DNA from: Chitinophagales bacterium
Lineage (GTDB): Bacteria > Bacteroidota > Bacteroidia > Chitinophagales > BACL12
Direction: 5' to 3'
Assembly (NCBI GenBank): GCA_014380545.1
Contig: JACMJP010000021.1
Span: 1-6,119 of the forward strand
Length of the DNA: 6,119 bases
Part shown: positions 1-6,119 of the stretch, one piece after another
Layout of the letters: every line of letters starts with the position of its first letter
Numbering within the stretch: position 1 is the stretch's first letter
Position numbers and translations under genes: made by a program
Notes under the pieces: generated by a model
What the model saw: only the letters and a program-made list of their open reading frames with translations
Database searches by the model: none
What the model was told of the DNA's origin: nothing

Positions 1-536
1 ATGCCATCGTAAAAGGCATGCTGCAACACAGCCGTAGTACAAACAATGCAACAAAAGTACCAACTGATATCAATGCATTAGCCGATGAATATTTACGATT
101 GGCTTATCATGGCCTGCGTGCAAAGGATAAATCATTCAATGCAACTATGAAAACTGATTTTGATAAAAGTATCGGCAACATCAATATCATTCCGCAGGAT
201 ATTGGAAGAGTGATATTGAATTTAATTACAAATGCATTTTATGCAGTAAATGAAAAGAAAAAACAAAGCACTGACAATTATGAACCAACTGTTTCTGTGC
301 GTACAAAAAAAATGAATGATAAAATAGAAATCAAGGTGATGGATAATGGCAACGGCATTTCTCAAAAAGTACTGGATAAAATTTTTCAACCTTTCTTTAC
401 CACCAAACCCACCGGGCAAGGAACAGGTTTAGGATTATCTTTAAGCTATGATATTATTAAAGCACATGGCGGGGAAATAAAAGTGGAAACAAGGGAAAGT
501 GAAGGTTCAGAGTTTATTATTATATTACCAAAATAA
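1..536 (+). CDS. Sensor histidine kinase, C-terminal part (5' end outside window)
   Basis: This is the catalytic end of a membrane or soluble sensor kinase that would autophosphorylate on a His and pass phosphate to the receivers encoded just downstream. The reading frame is already open at the left edge: codons from base 3 read AIVKG into the Met at base 18, so that Met is internal and not a start. Counting from it, the HATPase_c boxes are all present: N-box around N72 (NLITNAFYAV), G1 box DNGNGIS at 109-115, F-box KIFQPFFTTKP at 121-131, and G2 box GTGLGLSLS at 135-143. The C-terminus (IIILPK) is the usual end of the fold. The DHp helix with the phospho-acceptor His and any sensor domain lie upstream of the window, so the input signal is unknown. 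The stop is 8 bp before the next gene, consistent with one operon. The kinase assignment is firm; the partner assignment is inferred from position. Confidence 0.93.
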   Translation, partial: AIVKGMLQHSRSTNNATKVPTDINALADEYLRLAYHGLRAKDKSFNATMKTDFDKSIGNINIIPQDIGRVILNLITNAFYAVNEKKKQSTDNYEPTVSVRTKKMNDKIEIKVMDNGNGISQKVLDKIFQPFFTTKPTGQGTGLGLSLSYDIIKAHGGEIKVETRESEGSEFIIILPK

Positions 537-544
537 ATATTGAT

Positions 545-943
545 ATGAAAATTTTAGTAGTTGACGACGAAAGAGATATTCAAACATTGTTTGAGCAGCG
601 TTTCAGAAAAGAAGTTCGTGACAAGGTGTTAGAATTTGTATTTGCATTTTCCGGAGAAGAAGCGTTGACATATTTAAATCAGCATGAACATGAAGCTGTT
701 TTAATTTTATCCGACATCAACATGCCCGGCATGAGTGGTTTAGAATTGCTCGGCTATATAAAACAAAAATATGTAAAACCGCCTCCTGTTGTTATGATGA
801 TAACTGCTTATGGTGATGCAGAAAATTTTAATGCAGCAAAAAAATTGGGCGCAGATGATTTTTTAACTAAACCGGTTGACTTTATTTTATTAAAAGAAAA
901 ACTTAAACTAACACATAATGGCGAAAATATTAGTAGCGGATGA
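545..943 (+). CDS. Stand-alone CheY-like response regulator receiver
   Basis: A 132-residue single REC domain with no output domain. The phosphorylation machinery is complete: acidic pair D7/D8, phospho-acceptor D57 in LSDINMPGMSG, switch T87 in MITAYGD, and K109 in FLTKPVD. It follows the kinase by 8 bp and is probably its direct partner. A protein of this kind could act by protein-protein contact, as a phosphate sink, or as a relay intermediate. The segment between helix 1 and strand 2 (FRKEVRDKVLEFVFA) is basic, slightly longer than in E. coli CheY, and shared with the receiver of the next gene, suggesting that the pair arose by duplication. The REC fold should end near residue 122. The last ~9 residues (HNGENISSG) are encoded inside the overlap with the next gene and look like a non-conserved read-through tail. 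No Shine-Dalgarno sequence is visible before the ATG, only A/T-rich sequence. Confidence 0.93.
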   Translation: MKILVVDDERDIQTLFEQRFRKEVRDKVLEFVFAFSGEEALTYLNQHEHEAVLILSDINMPGMSGLELLGYIKQKYVKPPPVVMMITAYGDAENFNAAKKLGADDFLTKPVDFILLKEKLKLTHNGENISSG

Positions 944-1958
944 TGAGGTAGATTTGGAATTGCTCATCAAACAGAAATTCCGCCAGAAGATACGGGAGCA
1001 ACAATATGAATTCATATTTGCTGTAAATGGCAATGATGCACTAGATAAAATTCATCAACATCCTGATATTGATATTGTATTAAGCGATATCAATATGCCG
1101 GAGATGGATGGATTGACCTTACTAAGTCGTCTGAGTGAATCAAGTCCCTTAATTAAAGCAGTAATTGTTTCTGCTTATGGCGACATGGAAAATATACGTA
1201 CTGCAATGAACCGTGGTGCTTTCGACTTTATTACCAAACCTATTAATTTTGAAGACCTATCGGTAACGATGGAAAAAACAATTAAACATGTTCTGCAAAT
1301 TCGGGAAACACTTAAAGCAATAAAAGAAAATAATATCCTGAAAATGTATGTGGATGAAACTGTATTAAATTTTATGGGTGGCCGTGAATTTGAATCGTCA
1401 TTAATGGCAAATGAAAATGTGGAAGCAACAGTGGCTTTTATTGATATCTGCAGTTTTACTTCCATCAGCGAAAATGAAACCCCGGATACTGTTGTGAAAT
1501 TATTAAACAATTATTTTGATGTTATTGTAAAAGAAATTATTGCGCAGGGTGGTTATATTGATAAATTTATCGGTGATGCCGTCATGGCTGTTTTTCGTGG
1601 CGATTATCATCTTGATAGAGCAATTGATGCTTGTATTGCTGCAAGAACACAAATAGAAAAATTACCTTCTTTATCAGAAAATGTTTCTTTTACACCCAAA
1701 GTTTCCATCGGTATCAATAGCGGAGAAATGATTTCAGGCAATATCGGCTCTTCCAGTCTCCGCCGGTTAGACTACACAGTAATTGGCGATACGGTAAATA
1801 CAGCGCAACGCTTGCAAACAGCCGCCGGTGAGGGGAAAATATTAATTAGCGAACAAGCTTATGAAAAAGTAAAAGAATCATTTAATTGCAATAAAGTAGG
1901 AGAGATAAGTTTTAAAAATAAAACCAAACCCATGCATGTGTATGAAGTGATGGGTTGA
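918..1958 (+). CDS. Response regulator with class III adenylate/guanylate cyclase output domain
   Basis: A cytosolic phosphorylation-controlled cyclase expected to convert NTP (most likely ATP) to the 3',5'-cyclic nucleotide. The N-terminal REC domain (about 1-122) has D8/D9, phospho-acceptor D57 (LSDINMPEMDG), S85 in the switch position and K107. A helical linker follows (about 120-150), then the cyclase domain (about 168-346). Catalytic residues are intact: metal ligands D176 (FIDICSFT) and D220 (KFIGDAV), purine-contacting K216, and transition-state N294 and R298 (VNTAQRL). The second purine-specifying position, three residues before the G of IGDTVN, is T287 instead of the common Asp. This is the Thr variant known from cyanobacterial CyaC/CyaB1-type adenylyl cyclases, many of which respond to inorganic carbon. 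A homodimer would supply two active sites. The ATG lies inside the previous gene (26 bp overlap), and the MAKILVADDE start is the natural beginning of a receiver. ATP as substrate is inferred, not shown. Confidence 0.93.
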   Translation: MAKILVADDEVDLELLIKQKFRQKIREQQYEFIFAVNGNDALDKIHQHPDIDIVLSDINMPEMDGLTLLSRLSESSPLIKAVIVSAYGDMENIRTAMNRGAFDFITKPINFEDLSVTMEKTIKHVLQIRETLKAIKENNILKMYVDETVLNFMGGREFESSLMANENVEATVAFIDICSFTSISENETPDTVVKLLNNYFDVIVKEIIAQGGYIDKFIGDAVMAVFRGDYHLDRAIDACIAARTQIEKLPSLSENVSFTPKVSIGINSGEMISGNIGSSSLRRLDYTVIGDTVNTAQRLQTAAGEGKILISEQAYEKVKESFNCNKVGEISFKNKTKPMHVYEVMG

Positions 1959-2031
1959 AGATTAAATTATTCATATCTTTATTTAATTCAGGATGACTTA
2001 CTTTTTAGTTGAAGTTTTATTTTCATTTTTA

Positions 2032-2058
2032 TTGAAAACAAGAATGAATAGTATTTTG
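2032..2058 (+). promoter_or_regulatory. Candidate Bacteroidota-type promoter for the YitT-family/HD gene pair
   Basis: TTG (2032-2034) is followed after 17 bp by TATTTTG (2052-2058). This resembles the Bacteroidota housekeeping pattern TTTG / TAnnTTTG, but the -7 element is one T short. It ends 54 bp upstream of the YitT-family ATG, inside a 154-bp non-coding gap where a promoter is expected. AT-rich sequence gives such partial matches by chance, so this is only a candidate. Confidence 0.25.
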
Positions 2059-2067
2059 TATTTTCGC

Positions 2068-2089
2068 CAATTGTGTACAATTTAAATTG
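2068..2089. promoter_or_regulatory. Cluster of CAATT inverted half-sites upstream of the YitT-family gene
   Basis: CAATTG (2068-2073) is followed by the perfect 12-bp palindrome CAATTTAAATTG (2078-2089). The arms AATTGT/ACAATT also pair across 2069-2082. The cluster lies just downstream of the candidate -7 element and 23 bp before the start codon, a position where a dimeric repressor could bind. In AT-rich DNA one or two 12-bp palindromes are expected by chance in a window this size, so the operator reading is weak. Confidence 0.15.
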
Positions 2090-2112
2090 CGCATAAAATT
2101 AGAAATATAATA

Positions 2113-3009
2113 ATGTCTAAAAAATATAAAAGCGATGCTATAGAATGGAAAAATGTATTGAACATTAAAAACTTTTTGCAAATTTTGTCGGGTGTAGGTT
2201 TAGCTGTGCTTGCAATGAAAGGTTTTATGATACCCAACAAGTTTATGGATGGTGGTATTACGGGTATATCAATTTTGCTGCATGAACTATTTCACATCAA
2301 CATCAGCTTTTTAGTTATAATACTGAATGCCTTATTTATTTACTTAGGTTATAAAAGAATTGGGAAAACTTTTGCATTGCAAACAACCATTGCAGTTATC
2401 TTACTTGCTCTTGGATTACTTTTTATTGAAATAAATCCTATTACAACTGATAAATTATTGATTGCATTTTTTGGTGGCATATTAATCGGCACCGGGGTTG
2501 GTTTAGTAATAAGGGGTGGCGGGGTAATAGATGGTGCTGAAGTAATTGTTGTTTTTACAAGAAGAAAAATAGGATTTTCAAGCACTGAAATCATCATGCT
2601 TTTCAATACTGTAATATTTGCCGTAGCTGCTTTAGAATTTGGTATCGAAACAGCTATGTATTCCATCATTACCTATTTTGCTGCAACAAGAGCAACACAT
2701 TATGTTGTGGACGGCATTGAAGAATTTACAGCTTTAAATATCATTTCAGCACAACAGGAAGAAATAAAAAGTTTGTTAGTAAATGAATTGAAAAAAGGTA
2801 TTACTGTATATAAAGGAGAAAGAGGATATTTACCCGGAAGCTTTGATATTAAAACAGATTGTGAAATTATTGTTACCATTGTTACCCGTTTGGAAATAAA
2901 ACATATTCATGATGCTGTAATAAATATTGACCCAAAGGCATTTGTTTATGTACATAGCATTAAAGAAGCAACCGGAGGAATTTTAAAACATAAGGTTCAT
3001 GCAAATTAA
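2113..3009 (+). CDS. YitT-family multi-pass membrane protein (DUF161 + DUF2179)
   Basis: An integral inner-membrane protein of 298 residues, the usual size for the YitT family. Hydrophobic segments are visible at roughly 21-39, 47-58, 64-80, 88-107, 115-134, 160-175 and 178-195. Family landmarks are the IPNKFMDGGITGISILL stretch (40-56) after the first membrane segment and its repeat-like counterpart, a glycine-rich RGGGVIDGAEVI stretch (134-145). The C-terminal soluble DUF2179-type domain spans about 202-292 and includes NELKKGITVYKGERGY (224-239) and NIDPKAFVYVHSIKEATGG (271-289). The family is widespread; its transport substrate is not settled, so I assign none. The start at MSKKYKSD is the only reasonable ATG and gives a short charged N-terminus. 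The gene is first of a two-gene unit and overlaps the following HD-domain gene by 11 bp, which suggests translational coupling. It could be named a YitT-family transporter, but that function is unproven. Confidence 0.92.
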   Translation: MSKKYKSDAIEWKNVLNIKNFLQILSGVGLAVLAMKGFMIPNKFMDGGITGISILLHELFHINISFLVIILNALFIYLGYKRIGKTFALQTTIAVILLALGLLFIEINPITTDKLLIAFFGGILIGTGVGLVIRGGGVIDGAEVIVVFTRRKIGFSSTEIIMLFNTVIFAVAALEFGIETAMYSIITYFAATRATHYVVDGIEEFTALNIISAQQEEIKSLLVNELKKGITVYKGERGYLPGSFDIKTDCEIIVTIVTRLEIKHIHDAVINIDPKAFVYVHSIKEATGGILKHKVHAN

Positions 3010-3577
3010 TAATCGAATGAAAGAATTTGTGATCAGTTTATTGAAAACCAATGTGCCCCTCTTTTATTATTTCCATACATTTGAACATACTTTATATGTG
3101 ATGGAAAAAGCTATCGAGATAGGGGAAAATGAAAATTGTTCAGAACATGAAATGGAATTGTTAAGTGCTGCCGCATTGTGGCATGATACAGGCTATATTA
3201 AAATATATTTCGGCCACGAAGAAGAAAGTTGTATCATGGCTCAGAGATATTTGCCTGAATATGGATATTCACCTGATGAAATAAATAAAATATGCGGGAT
3301 GATAATGGCTACTAAAATTCCGCAATCACCCAAAAACAAATTAGAAGAAATAATTGCTGATGCTGATCTTGAATATCTTGCTACTTCCAAAGCAGCATTC
3401 TTTTCTGAGAAATTATACCGGGAATTACATTACCGTAATCAATCTTTGACGCAGGAAATGTGGAATGAAAAGCAAATTTTGTTTTTACAAAACCATAAAT
3501 ACTTTACAAAGTATTGCATCAAAAATAAAACTCCTCAAAAATTATTATATCTCAAACAACTGATTGAAGAAAAATAA
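2999..3577 (+). CDS. HD-domain metal-dependent phosphohydrolase
   Basis: A 192-residue soluble protein made of one HD domain. Visible metal-site residues are H30 in YFHTFEHTLYV (with H26 nearby), the signature H62-D63 in LWHDTGY, H73 in FGHEEES, and D121/D123 in IADADLEYL. HD proteins of this small class hydrolyse phosphate esters of nucleotides or other metabolites; the substrate cannot be read from the sequence. The gene begins inside the end of the YitT-family gene (11 bp overlap). A second in-frame ATG at 3017 (MKEFVISLL) would remove the overlap. Neither start has a usable Shine-Dalgarno sequence; a GGAGGA at 2974-2979 is about 19 bp from the first ATG, too far for a normal site. It lies between two cyclase units, so cyclic-nucleotide hydrolysis is one possibility, but the lack of a longer PDE-type HD domain argues for caution. 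No paired RelA/SpoT synthetase domain is present. Confidence 0.88.
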   Translation: MQINNRMKEFVISLLKTNVPLFYYFHTFEHTLYVMEKAIEIGENENCSEHEMELLSAAALWHDTGYIKIYFGHEEESCIMAQRYLPEYGYSPDEINKICGMIMATKIPQSPKNKLEEIIADADLEYLATSKAAFFSEKLYRELHYRNQSLTQEMWNEKQILFLQNHKYFTKYCIKNKTPQKLLYLKQLIEEK

Positions 3578-3735
3578 ATATCGTAAGCACTTTCAGATAA
3601 AATGAAATATCTTCTTCCTCTATTTTAACCGATTTCTCACATTCATTCTCAATTAATTGTGCGATTGAATAAAATTTCTTACGTTTGGGTTGCCATAGTT
3701 AAAATAAATAAACTTCTAACTCTAAGAACTCATTT
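3578..3735. other. Non-coding gap before the cyclase-TPR gene; probable promoter region
   Basis: This gap of 158 bp separates the HD gene from the next unit. It contains a 10-bp palindrome CAATTAATTG (3650-3659), a TTTG at 3684-3687 and a nearby TTG at 3690-3692. The bases 17-20 bp downstream (TAAATAAA, TAAACTTC) match the expected -7 element poorly. No hairpin with a T-run is seen, so I call neither a terminator nor a specific promoter. Confidence 0.2.
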
Positions 3736-5670
3736 ATGAATTCCACCATTCCTGCTGTTCGCCAGCTTGCCTGTATCATGTTTACAGATATTGTTGGATA
3801 TACCGCCCTGATGGGTGAAGATGAACAAAAAGCTTTTTCAGTATTAAAAAGAAACAGGGAGATACAGCGCCCGATTATCGAAAAATTCGGCGGCACATGG
3901 ATCAAAGAACTCGGCGATGGAATTCTCGCAACTTTCCCAAGTGTTACAGATTCTGTGCTGGCTTCTGCAGCTATTCAAATTGCCTCATACAGAGAAACTA
4001 ATTTCCATTTGCGCATCGGTTTACATTTAAGTGAAGTAATATTTGAAAATGGTGATGTGTTTGGCGATGGAGTAAACATTGCTTCCCGCATTCAATCATT
4101 GGCAGATGTTGGTGGAATATTAATCTCTGAAACTGTACAAAAAAATTTAACAAATAAAAGAGGCATTGAAACAAAATTATTGGGTGATGAAAAATTAAAA
4201 AATGTAAAAGAGGCAATTACTCTTTATAAAGTAATCATCACAGATGATTATATTGCGGAACCGATACCTGAAACAAAAAAAGAAACACCCGGTCTTATCG
4301 GAAAAAGTATTGCAGTAATGCCTTTTGTAAATTTAAGCAAAGATGAAGAACAGGAATATTTCAGTGAAGGAATTGCAGAAGAAATTATTGTAACATTATC
4401 AGGTATTAAAAATTTAAAAGTTGTAGGCAGGCGTTCTTCCTTTCAATTTAAAGGAGGAACAACTCCGGTTTCAGAAATTGGAAAAATATTAAATGTAAGC
4501 ACCATTTTAGAAGGAAGTGTAAGAAGGCATGGAAAAGGGTTGCGCATTTATGCCGAGTTAATTAATATTGAAGATGGCTGTCAATTATGGGCCGAAAAAT
4601 ATGACAGGGAGATCACTGATATGTATGATATACAGGATGATATTGCTTCTAACATTGCAGAAAAATTAAAAGTAACATTTCATGAACAGGAAAGCAGACA
4701 AATGCCTGTAAATATGGAAGCCTATGAATTGCTTTTGAAAGGAAGGTTTTATGTAGAGAAATATGTTGAAGGATTTGAAAAAGCACTCGCATGTTTTACA
4801 AGGGCTATTGAGATAGACCCGGGTTATGGAGAAGCATATACGGAACTTGCGAAATTGCACTTTTTATTTACCATGAATTTATTTTTCACACCACGGGAAG
4901 GTTTTGAAAGGGCAAAATTTTATGCTGAAAAAGCATTGTCGTTAAATAGTGAATTGGGTGGTGCGCATTATGTGTTGGGCCAAATTAATTTCTGGTATTA
5001 CTGGGATATGGAAAAAGCGAAAAAAGAATATGAATTGGCGGAGCATTCCAAAGTATCTTTTTATTTTACAGGTGTTGTGCTTGATCCGTGGTATCATGCC
5101 TTTGGATATGGTGATTATGATGCCGCATTAAAGTCCATTTATAAAATATTAGAAACTGATCCACTTTCATTTTTTGCAATGCTGCACCTCGGTTATTTTT
5201 ATACATTCGGCAAAATGCCAAATGAAGCAAGAGAAGTATTAAATAAAATACTTGCAGCGGTTCCAGGTTTTTCTGAAGCAGAAAGATTGATTGCTTATAA
5301 CTACTTTTTTGAAAATGATATTGAAAATGCATTATTACATGCCCGCAAAGCTGCAGCAATGTCTCAGGGAATCGGCTGGGCGCAAAATACGCTCATTATT
5401 GCATTAGCGAGACATGGAGACCATGCAGAAGCACGGGAATTACTGGCAGCTTATGAATCTCAAAAGGGTCCGCTCTGTATTTCGCCAATCGGAATAGCTT
5501 TAGTGCATACATATCTCGGTGATTTTGACACTGCATTTCAGTATCTTGAAAAAGCAATTGATTATCATGACATCTGGATAATGTCATTAAAATATAATCC
5601 TGAATATGATCTCCTGAGAAAAGATGAGAGATTTGAAAAAATTCTTCAAAAAGTAGGATTTACTGATTAA
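3736..5670 (+). CDS. Class III adenylate/guanylate cyclase fused to TolB-like domain and TPR repeats
   Basis: A 644-residue, apparently cytosolic cyclase. The N-terminal catalytic domain (about 8-168) carries metal ligands D18 (FTDIVGYT) and D61 (KELGDGIL), purine-site K57 and D107 (GDVFGDGVN), and N114 and R118. With the canonical Lys/Asp purine pair it is predicted to make cAMP. A short charged linker (about 172-188) leads to a TolB N-terminal-like (COG5616-type) domain at about 190-312, starting SIAVMPFVNLS. TPR-type helical repeats fill 329-609, the clearest being 329-362 (ending AIEIDPGY), 480-512 and 585-609. It ends with the NPEYDLLRKDERF motif (621-633) common at the end of such proteins. 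Related cyclase-TolB-TPR proteins often carry a membrane segment between the first two domains; none is evident here. TPRs probably bind a regulator or partner. The ATG at 3736 puts the domain at the usual distance from the N-terminus; a Met at 15 is too late. Confidence 0.92.
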   Translation: MNSTIPAVRQLACIMFTDIVGYTALMGEDEQKAFSVLKRNREIQRPIIEKFGGTWIKELGDGILATFPSVTDSVLASAAIQIASYRETNFHLRIGLHLSEVIFENGDVFGDGVNIASRIQSLADVGGILISETVQKNLTNKRGIETKLLGDEKLKNVKEAITLYKVIITDDYIAEPIPETKKETPGLIGKSIAVMPFVNLSKDEEQEYFSEGIAEEIIVTLSGIKNLKVVGRRSSFQFKGGTTPVSEIGKILNVSTILEGSVRRHGKGLRIYAELINIEDGCQLWAEKYDREITDMYDIQDDIASNIAEKLKVTFHEQESRQMPVNMEAYELLLKGRFYVEKYVEGFEKALACFTRAIEIDPGYGEAYTELAKLHFLFTMNLFFTPREGFERAKFYAEKALSLNSELGGAHYVLGQINFWYYWDMEKAKKEYELAEHSKVSFYFTGVVLDPWYHAFGYGDYDAALKSIYKILETDPLSFFAMLHLGYFYTFGKMPNEAREVLNKILAAVPGFSEAERLIAYNYFFENDIENALLHARKAAAMSQGIGWAQNTLIIALARHGDHAEARELLAAYESQKGPLCISPIGIALVHTYLGDFDTAFQYLEKAIDYHDIWIMSLKYNPEYDLLRKDERFEKILQKVGFTD

Positions 5671-5696
5671 ATAAAATCATCGAACTTATATTTATT

Positions 5697-6119
5697 ATGT
5701 CCACAACCACAACTCCAAAACTCTTAGGTCATGAATATATTCAGACTGATGAAGATGCCATTGCGGCAAAAATGGTTGATGAATTAGAAGCGCAGGTAAC
5801 CCGCATGTATGAAGATAAAAAAATGTTGCGGCAGATTCATACAAAAATGCACGGTTGTGTGAGAGCAGAATTTATTGTTGACCATGATTTACCGGCAAAT
5901 CTTAAGGTTGGGATTTTCAGTGAAACAAAAACATATCATGCATGGGTACGTTTTTCAAATGCAAGCACAGTTCCAAAACCGGATAAGAAAAAAGATGTGC
6001 GGGGTGCCGCAATTAAACTCATGAATGTTCCCGGAGAAAAAATACTGAATGATGAAGCCTTGCAAAAAACCCAGGATTTTTTATTGATGAGCAGTGAAAC
6101 ATTTTTTTCAAGAAATGTA
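5697..6119 (+). CDS. Catalase-superfamily haem protein, N-terminal part (3' end outside window)
   Basis: 141 codons are open from an ATG at 5697 to the right edge with no stop. The product reads as the small, divergent catalase-like family and not a classical KatA/KatE. QIHTKMHGCVRAEF (46-59) contains H52, the likely distal haem His. AWVRFSNAST (82-91) matches the RFS region of catalases, and KKDVRGAAIKL (98-108) matches the RGxAxK segment. TQDFLLMSSETFF (125-137) corresponds to the catalase stretch carrying the distal Asn, but no Asn is evident there, so normal peroxide dismutation is uncertain. Relatives include the catalase-fold domains of allene oxide synthase type that act on lipid hydroperoxides. 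The proximal Tyr would lie beyond the window. It starts 26 bp after the cyclase-TPR stop and is probably co-transcribed with it. Family membership is fairly sure; enzyme activity is not. Confidence 0.85.
   Translation, partial: MSTTTTPKLLGHEYIQTDEDAIAAKMVDELEAQVTRMYEDKKMLRQIHTKMHGCVRAEFIVDHDLPANLKVGIFSETKTYHAWVRFSNASTVPKPDKKKDVRGAAIKLMNVPGEKILNDEALQKTQDFLLMSSETFFSRNV

Noticed and set aside
18..536. Complete short kinase starting at the ATG at base 18
   Set aside because: The frame is open upstream to the window edge with conserved-looking codons (AIVKG), and the DHp helix would be missing, so this is the end of a longer gene.
1927..1956. Hairpin AACCCAT/ATGGGTT at the end of the receiver-cyclase gene, as a terminator
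   Set aside because: The 7-bp stem has a 16-nt loop, lies within the coding end and has no T-run after it.
2999..3577. RelA/SpoT-type (p)ppGpp hydrolase for the HD protein
   Set aside because: No synthetase, TGS or ACT domain is present, and the motif spacing fits a generic small HD phosphohydrolase better.
3602..3628. Eight-codon + strand ORF (MKYLLPLF) as a leader peptide
   Set aside because: Too short, with no attenuator-like hairpins around it and no ribosome binding site.
3550..3700. Open minus-strand stretch of about 48 codons (residues like KKFYSIAQLIENECEKS) in the gap before the cyclase-TPR gene
   Set aside because: It is bounded by stops, has no ATG, GTG or TTG start in frame, and I recognise no family; an open run of this length is plausible by chance.
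4949..5131. Alternative-frame + strand and minus-strand ORFs within the cyclase, YitT and TPR genes
   Set aside because: They overlap well-supported genes fully and their translations show no domain-like pattern.
918..5670. Pycsar or CBASS-type antiphage system, because of the nucleotide cyclases
   Set aside because: The cyclases carry receiver or TolB/TPR domains and there is no TIR, transmembrane or nuclease effector of those systems; CBASS uses CD-NTases, which are absent.

Overview
All genes in this window lie on the + strand of an AT-rich genome. The genes sit in three tight groups separated by two non-coding gaps of about 155 bp. Several points suggest a Bacteroidota genome, perhaps of the Chitinophagales/Sphingobacteriales type: low GC, start codons without a Shine-Dalgarno sequence, and the wording of the kinase, tandem receivers and YitT-family protein. 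This placement is made from memory of protein families, not from a search.

Group 1 (1-1958) is a two-component cassette. It holds the C-terminal end of a sensor histidine kinase (cut by the window edge), a stand-alone CheY-like receiver, and a receiver fused to a class III nucleotide cyclase. The two receiver genes overlap by 26 bp. The likely circuit is kinase to two receivers, one of which controls cyclic nucleotide (probably cAMP) synthesis.

Group 2 (2113-3577) is a YitT-family membrane protein overlapping by 11 bp with a small HD-domain metal-dependent phosphohydrolase. Whether the HD protein acts on a cyclic nucleotide cannot be told from sequence.

Group 3 (3736-6119) is a second class III cyclase, here the N-terminal domain of a soluble cyclase / TolB-like / TPR protein. 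After 26 bp comes the start of a catalase-superfamily haem protein that runs off the right edge.

The common thread is cyclic-nucleotide signalling: two cyclases with different purine-site signatures (Thr in the first, Asp in the second), with a possible phosphohydrolase between them. I see no mobile element, CRISPR array, tRNA, rRNA or clear terminator. Every gene belongs to a recognisable family, so the interest lies in architecture and neighbourhood, not in a plainly new system.
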